Under the pieces are notes generated by a model, which saw nothing but the letters and a program-made list of their open reading frames with translations, was not told where the DNA came from and made no database searches. Of a stretch of 64,000 bases of DNA, positions 62,917 to 64,000 are shown in pieces. A program made the translations under genes and the position numbers. The first letter of the stretch is position 1. Each line of letters opens with the position of its first letter. Origin of the DNA: Bacteroidales bacterium (GTDB lineage Bacteria; Bacteroidota; Bacteroidia; Bacteroidales; F082); assembly GCA_017539045.1 (NCBI GenBank), contig JAFYHS010000021.1, positions 43,952-107,951 on the forward strand. The letters are read 5' to 3'.

Positions 62917-64000
62917 TTAAAACCCTAAATTACGATATAAATCTTTATACGACTTGACTTTACGAATGTATATACTATTTTGGGTAGGTGTATAATAATA
63001 TAATACTGAAGTTGCATTATGATAGAGGTAGTGCGAAGGAAATTTTGACGTAATGCCATTATACACATGCCATTGATGAATGTCTTTCCCCTGAAATTGT
63101 TTTTCGTGTAAATCCATTATCATATTCATATCACCTCTTAATCTATCTCCACTTGCTCCTTTAGTTCCATCCGATAATGTGTGGTTATGCATTCGAAATA
63201 TTAGATTATAGTCAGAATAACATTTTAAAGTCGTTATTTGTTTGACCTTAGTGGGAAAATGCGTAGTATTAATGACATATTCTTTGGATTCATTTGTTCG
63301 AAAACCATTTATTTCCCATTCAACATTTGTGTTATGTGTCATAAAGTCGTACACTTTAAAAGCCTCATCAATACTTTCTGTTGCAGTGTAATTACCATAG
63401 CCGCCTTTACCATCGCCCCAACTCCAATAATCAAGTCTTTCCTCGGTCAAACCAGACAAAATAGATAAGTCATAAACAATCAATCCGTTGCTAAAATCAC
63501 CTGAATAAAAAGCGTCTGCACTATAAAGGACATCATAGGTCATGTTATTTCCTCCTTCGTTTCTCACATATCCTTTTGTATCAACAGTATAATTAGAACC
63601 ATGCAATCCATAATTCCCTTCTGTATACCCCGTGCTCGTAACCGCAGTTCCATTGATATACCCAGAGGAACTGTTTCCCCAAGGATGCACGCTCCTTCCC
63701 CATAGCACGTCGTTGGGGTCGTCGGAATGGTATCGGGCCGTGGGGTCGTAGCACTGCTGCTGGGGTTGGCGACCATATCCGTCGGGGGACCACCCCGTCG
63801 GGTCGGTGTAGCGCAACGGGTTATAGCCGCAATAGGCGTAGCGGTTGAAGGCTTGGGCGCTTGTCGGATCCTGCACGTAGGCGTCCACCGAGAGGAAGCT
63901 GCTCGTCAAGGGATCGTAGCAGCGGCCGTTCATGTTAATCAGGCCGAAGGCCGTCATGTGTTCGTGGCCTGTGAAGCCGCGGTCGAACATGGGCGTGCCA
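62917..64000 (-). CDS. Rhs repeat protein, C-terminal part with JAB-like toxin tip (incomplete)
   Basis: The 3' end of an Rhs gene that continues past the window end; residues run in-frame to the edge (GTPMFDRGFTGHEHM). The Rhs core end is clear: YDPLTSSFLSVDAYV, then NRYAYCGYNPLRYTDPTGW. The tip after it has H-N-H (MHNHTLSDG) and a later S-G-D (GASGDRLRGD), like a JAB/MPN-type metallopeptidase toxin. The core is GC-rich; the tip is strongly AT-rich, with the change near 63690. A candidate immunity lipoprotein follows two bases later. It would act as a contact-dependent or secreted toxin. Confidence 0.82.
   Translation of the reverse strand, partial: GTPMFDRGFTGHEHMTAFGLINMNGRCYDPLTSSFLSVDAYVQDPTSAQAFNRYAYCGYNPLRYTDPTGWSPDGYGRQPQQQCYDPTARYHSDDPNDVLWGRSVHPWGNSSSGYINGTAVTSTGYTEGNYGLHGSNYTVDTKGYVRNEGGNNMTYDVLYSADAFYSGDFSNGLIVYDLSILSGLTEERLDYWSWGDGKGGYGNYTATESIDEAFKVYDFMTHNTNVEWEINGFRTNESKEYVINTTHFPTKVKQITTLKCYSDYNLIFRMHNHTLSDGTKGASGDRLRGDMNMIMDLHEKQFQGKDIHQWHVYNGITSKFPSHYLYHNATSVLYYYTPTQNSIYIRKVKSYKDLYRNLGF

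Overview
The window reads as chromosomal DNA of a Bacteroidota member, most likely order Bacteroidales. Evidence: many genes follow the Bacteroidota -7 promoter word TAnnTTTG instead of a sigma-70 box. Typical gene groups are present (rel/fur/purA; uppS-bamA-ompH-ompH; DUF4249 with a TonB receptor; DUF3244; rsfS-ftsH-LUD). The tmRNA tag reads GENNYAFAA, and a serine-palmitoyltransferase-like enzyme suggests sphingolipid synthesis. No rRNA or tRNA gene was found. Core regions look GC-rich (about half or more); several accessory blocks are clearly AT-rich by eye.

Layout. 1-3810: accessory block with a hairpin-rich leader, an EcoRI-type adenine methyltransferase, a DUF262-HNH nuclease and a Fic protein bracketed by GTGGTAA palindromes. 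3851-9008 (minus): ATP-grasp enzyme, purA, a Fur-family regulator and the (p)ppGpp enzyme Rel. 9100-19584 (plus): lepA, dprA, rsgA, nadK, a DUF6089 protein, uppS, bamA and two OmpH/Skp chaperones. 19636-23533: a two-domain VOC protein, an SDR, the SPT-like enzyme and a MarR regulator. 23633-27217: small exported proteins and a VTC / DUF4956 / DUF2490 set. 27240-32364: a TPR membrane regulator whose composition changes mid-gene, DUF3244 and lipoprotein genes, and a tandem pair of outer-membrane-like proteins. 32368-35672: DUF4249 lipoprotein with a TonB-dependent receptor. 35776-49204: alpha-2-macroglobulin and PBP1C, normally neighbours, split by a 5.6-kb AT-rich island. 49238-52970: KdsC-like phosphatase, RsfS, FtsH, LUD protein. 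53006-60164 (minus): guaB, a small protein, three periplasmic SurA/PpiD-like chaperones and a MoxR ATPase, with overlapping or tightly spaced genes. 60280-64000 (minus): tmRNA, a sigma-54 response regulator without a HTH, and the end of an Rhs gene with a JAB-like toxin tip, a candidate immunity lipoprotein and a leftover Rhs fragment.

Most novel candidate: the island between the alpha-2-macroglobulin gene and pbpC. It holds an 830-residue protein with two IF-2 N-terminal-like domains, repeated alpha/beta modules and a C-terminal RecB-like PD-(D/E)XK nuclease motif, divergent from a two-gene operon (membrane-anchored coiled coil plus a YGxYGS-repeat protein). A defence role is my inference, not shown. 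Also notable are the Fic cassette operators, a 137-nt cloverleaf-like intergenic element (26393-26529), and palindromes, including a near-perfect 25-bp inverted repeat, inside an intact reading frame (27421-27682).

Functional links: BamA, OmpH, SurA and PpiD-like proteins together cover outer-membrane protein folding. Alpha-2-macroglobulin and PBP1C are thought to act together in envelope defence and repair. UppS feeds lipid carrier to peptidoglycan and LPS, and KdsC serves Kdo synthesis. Start codons were moved inward where the longest frame ran into promoter DNA or lacked a plausible N-terminus.
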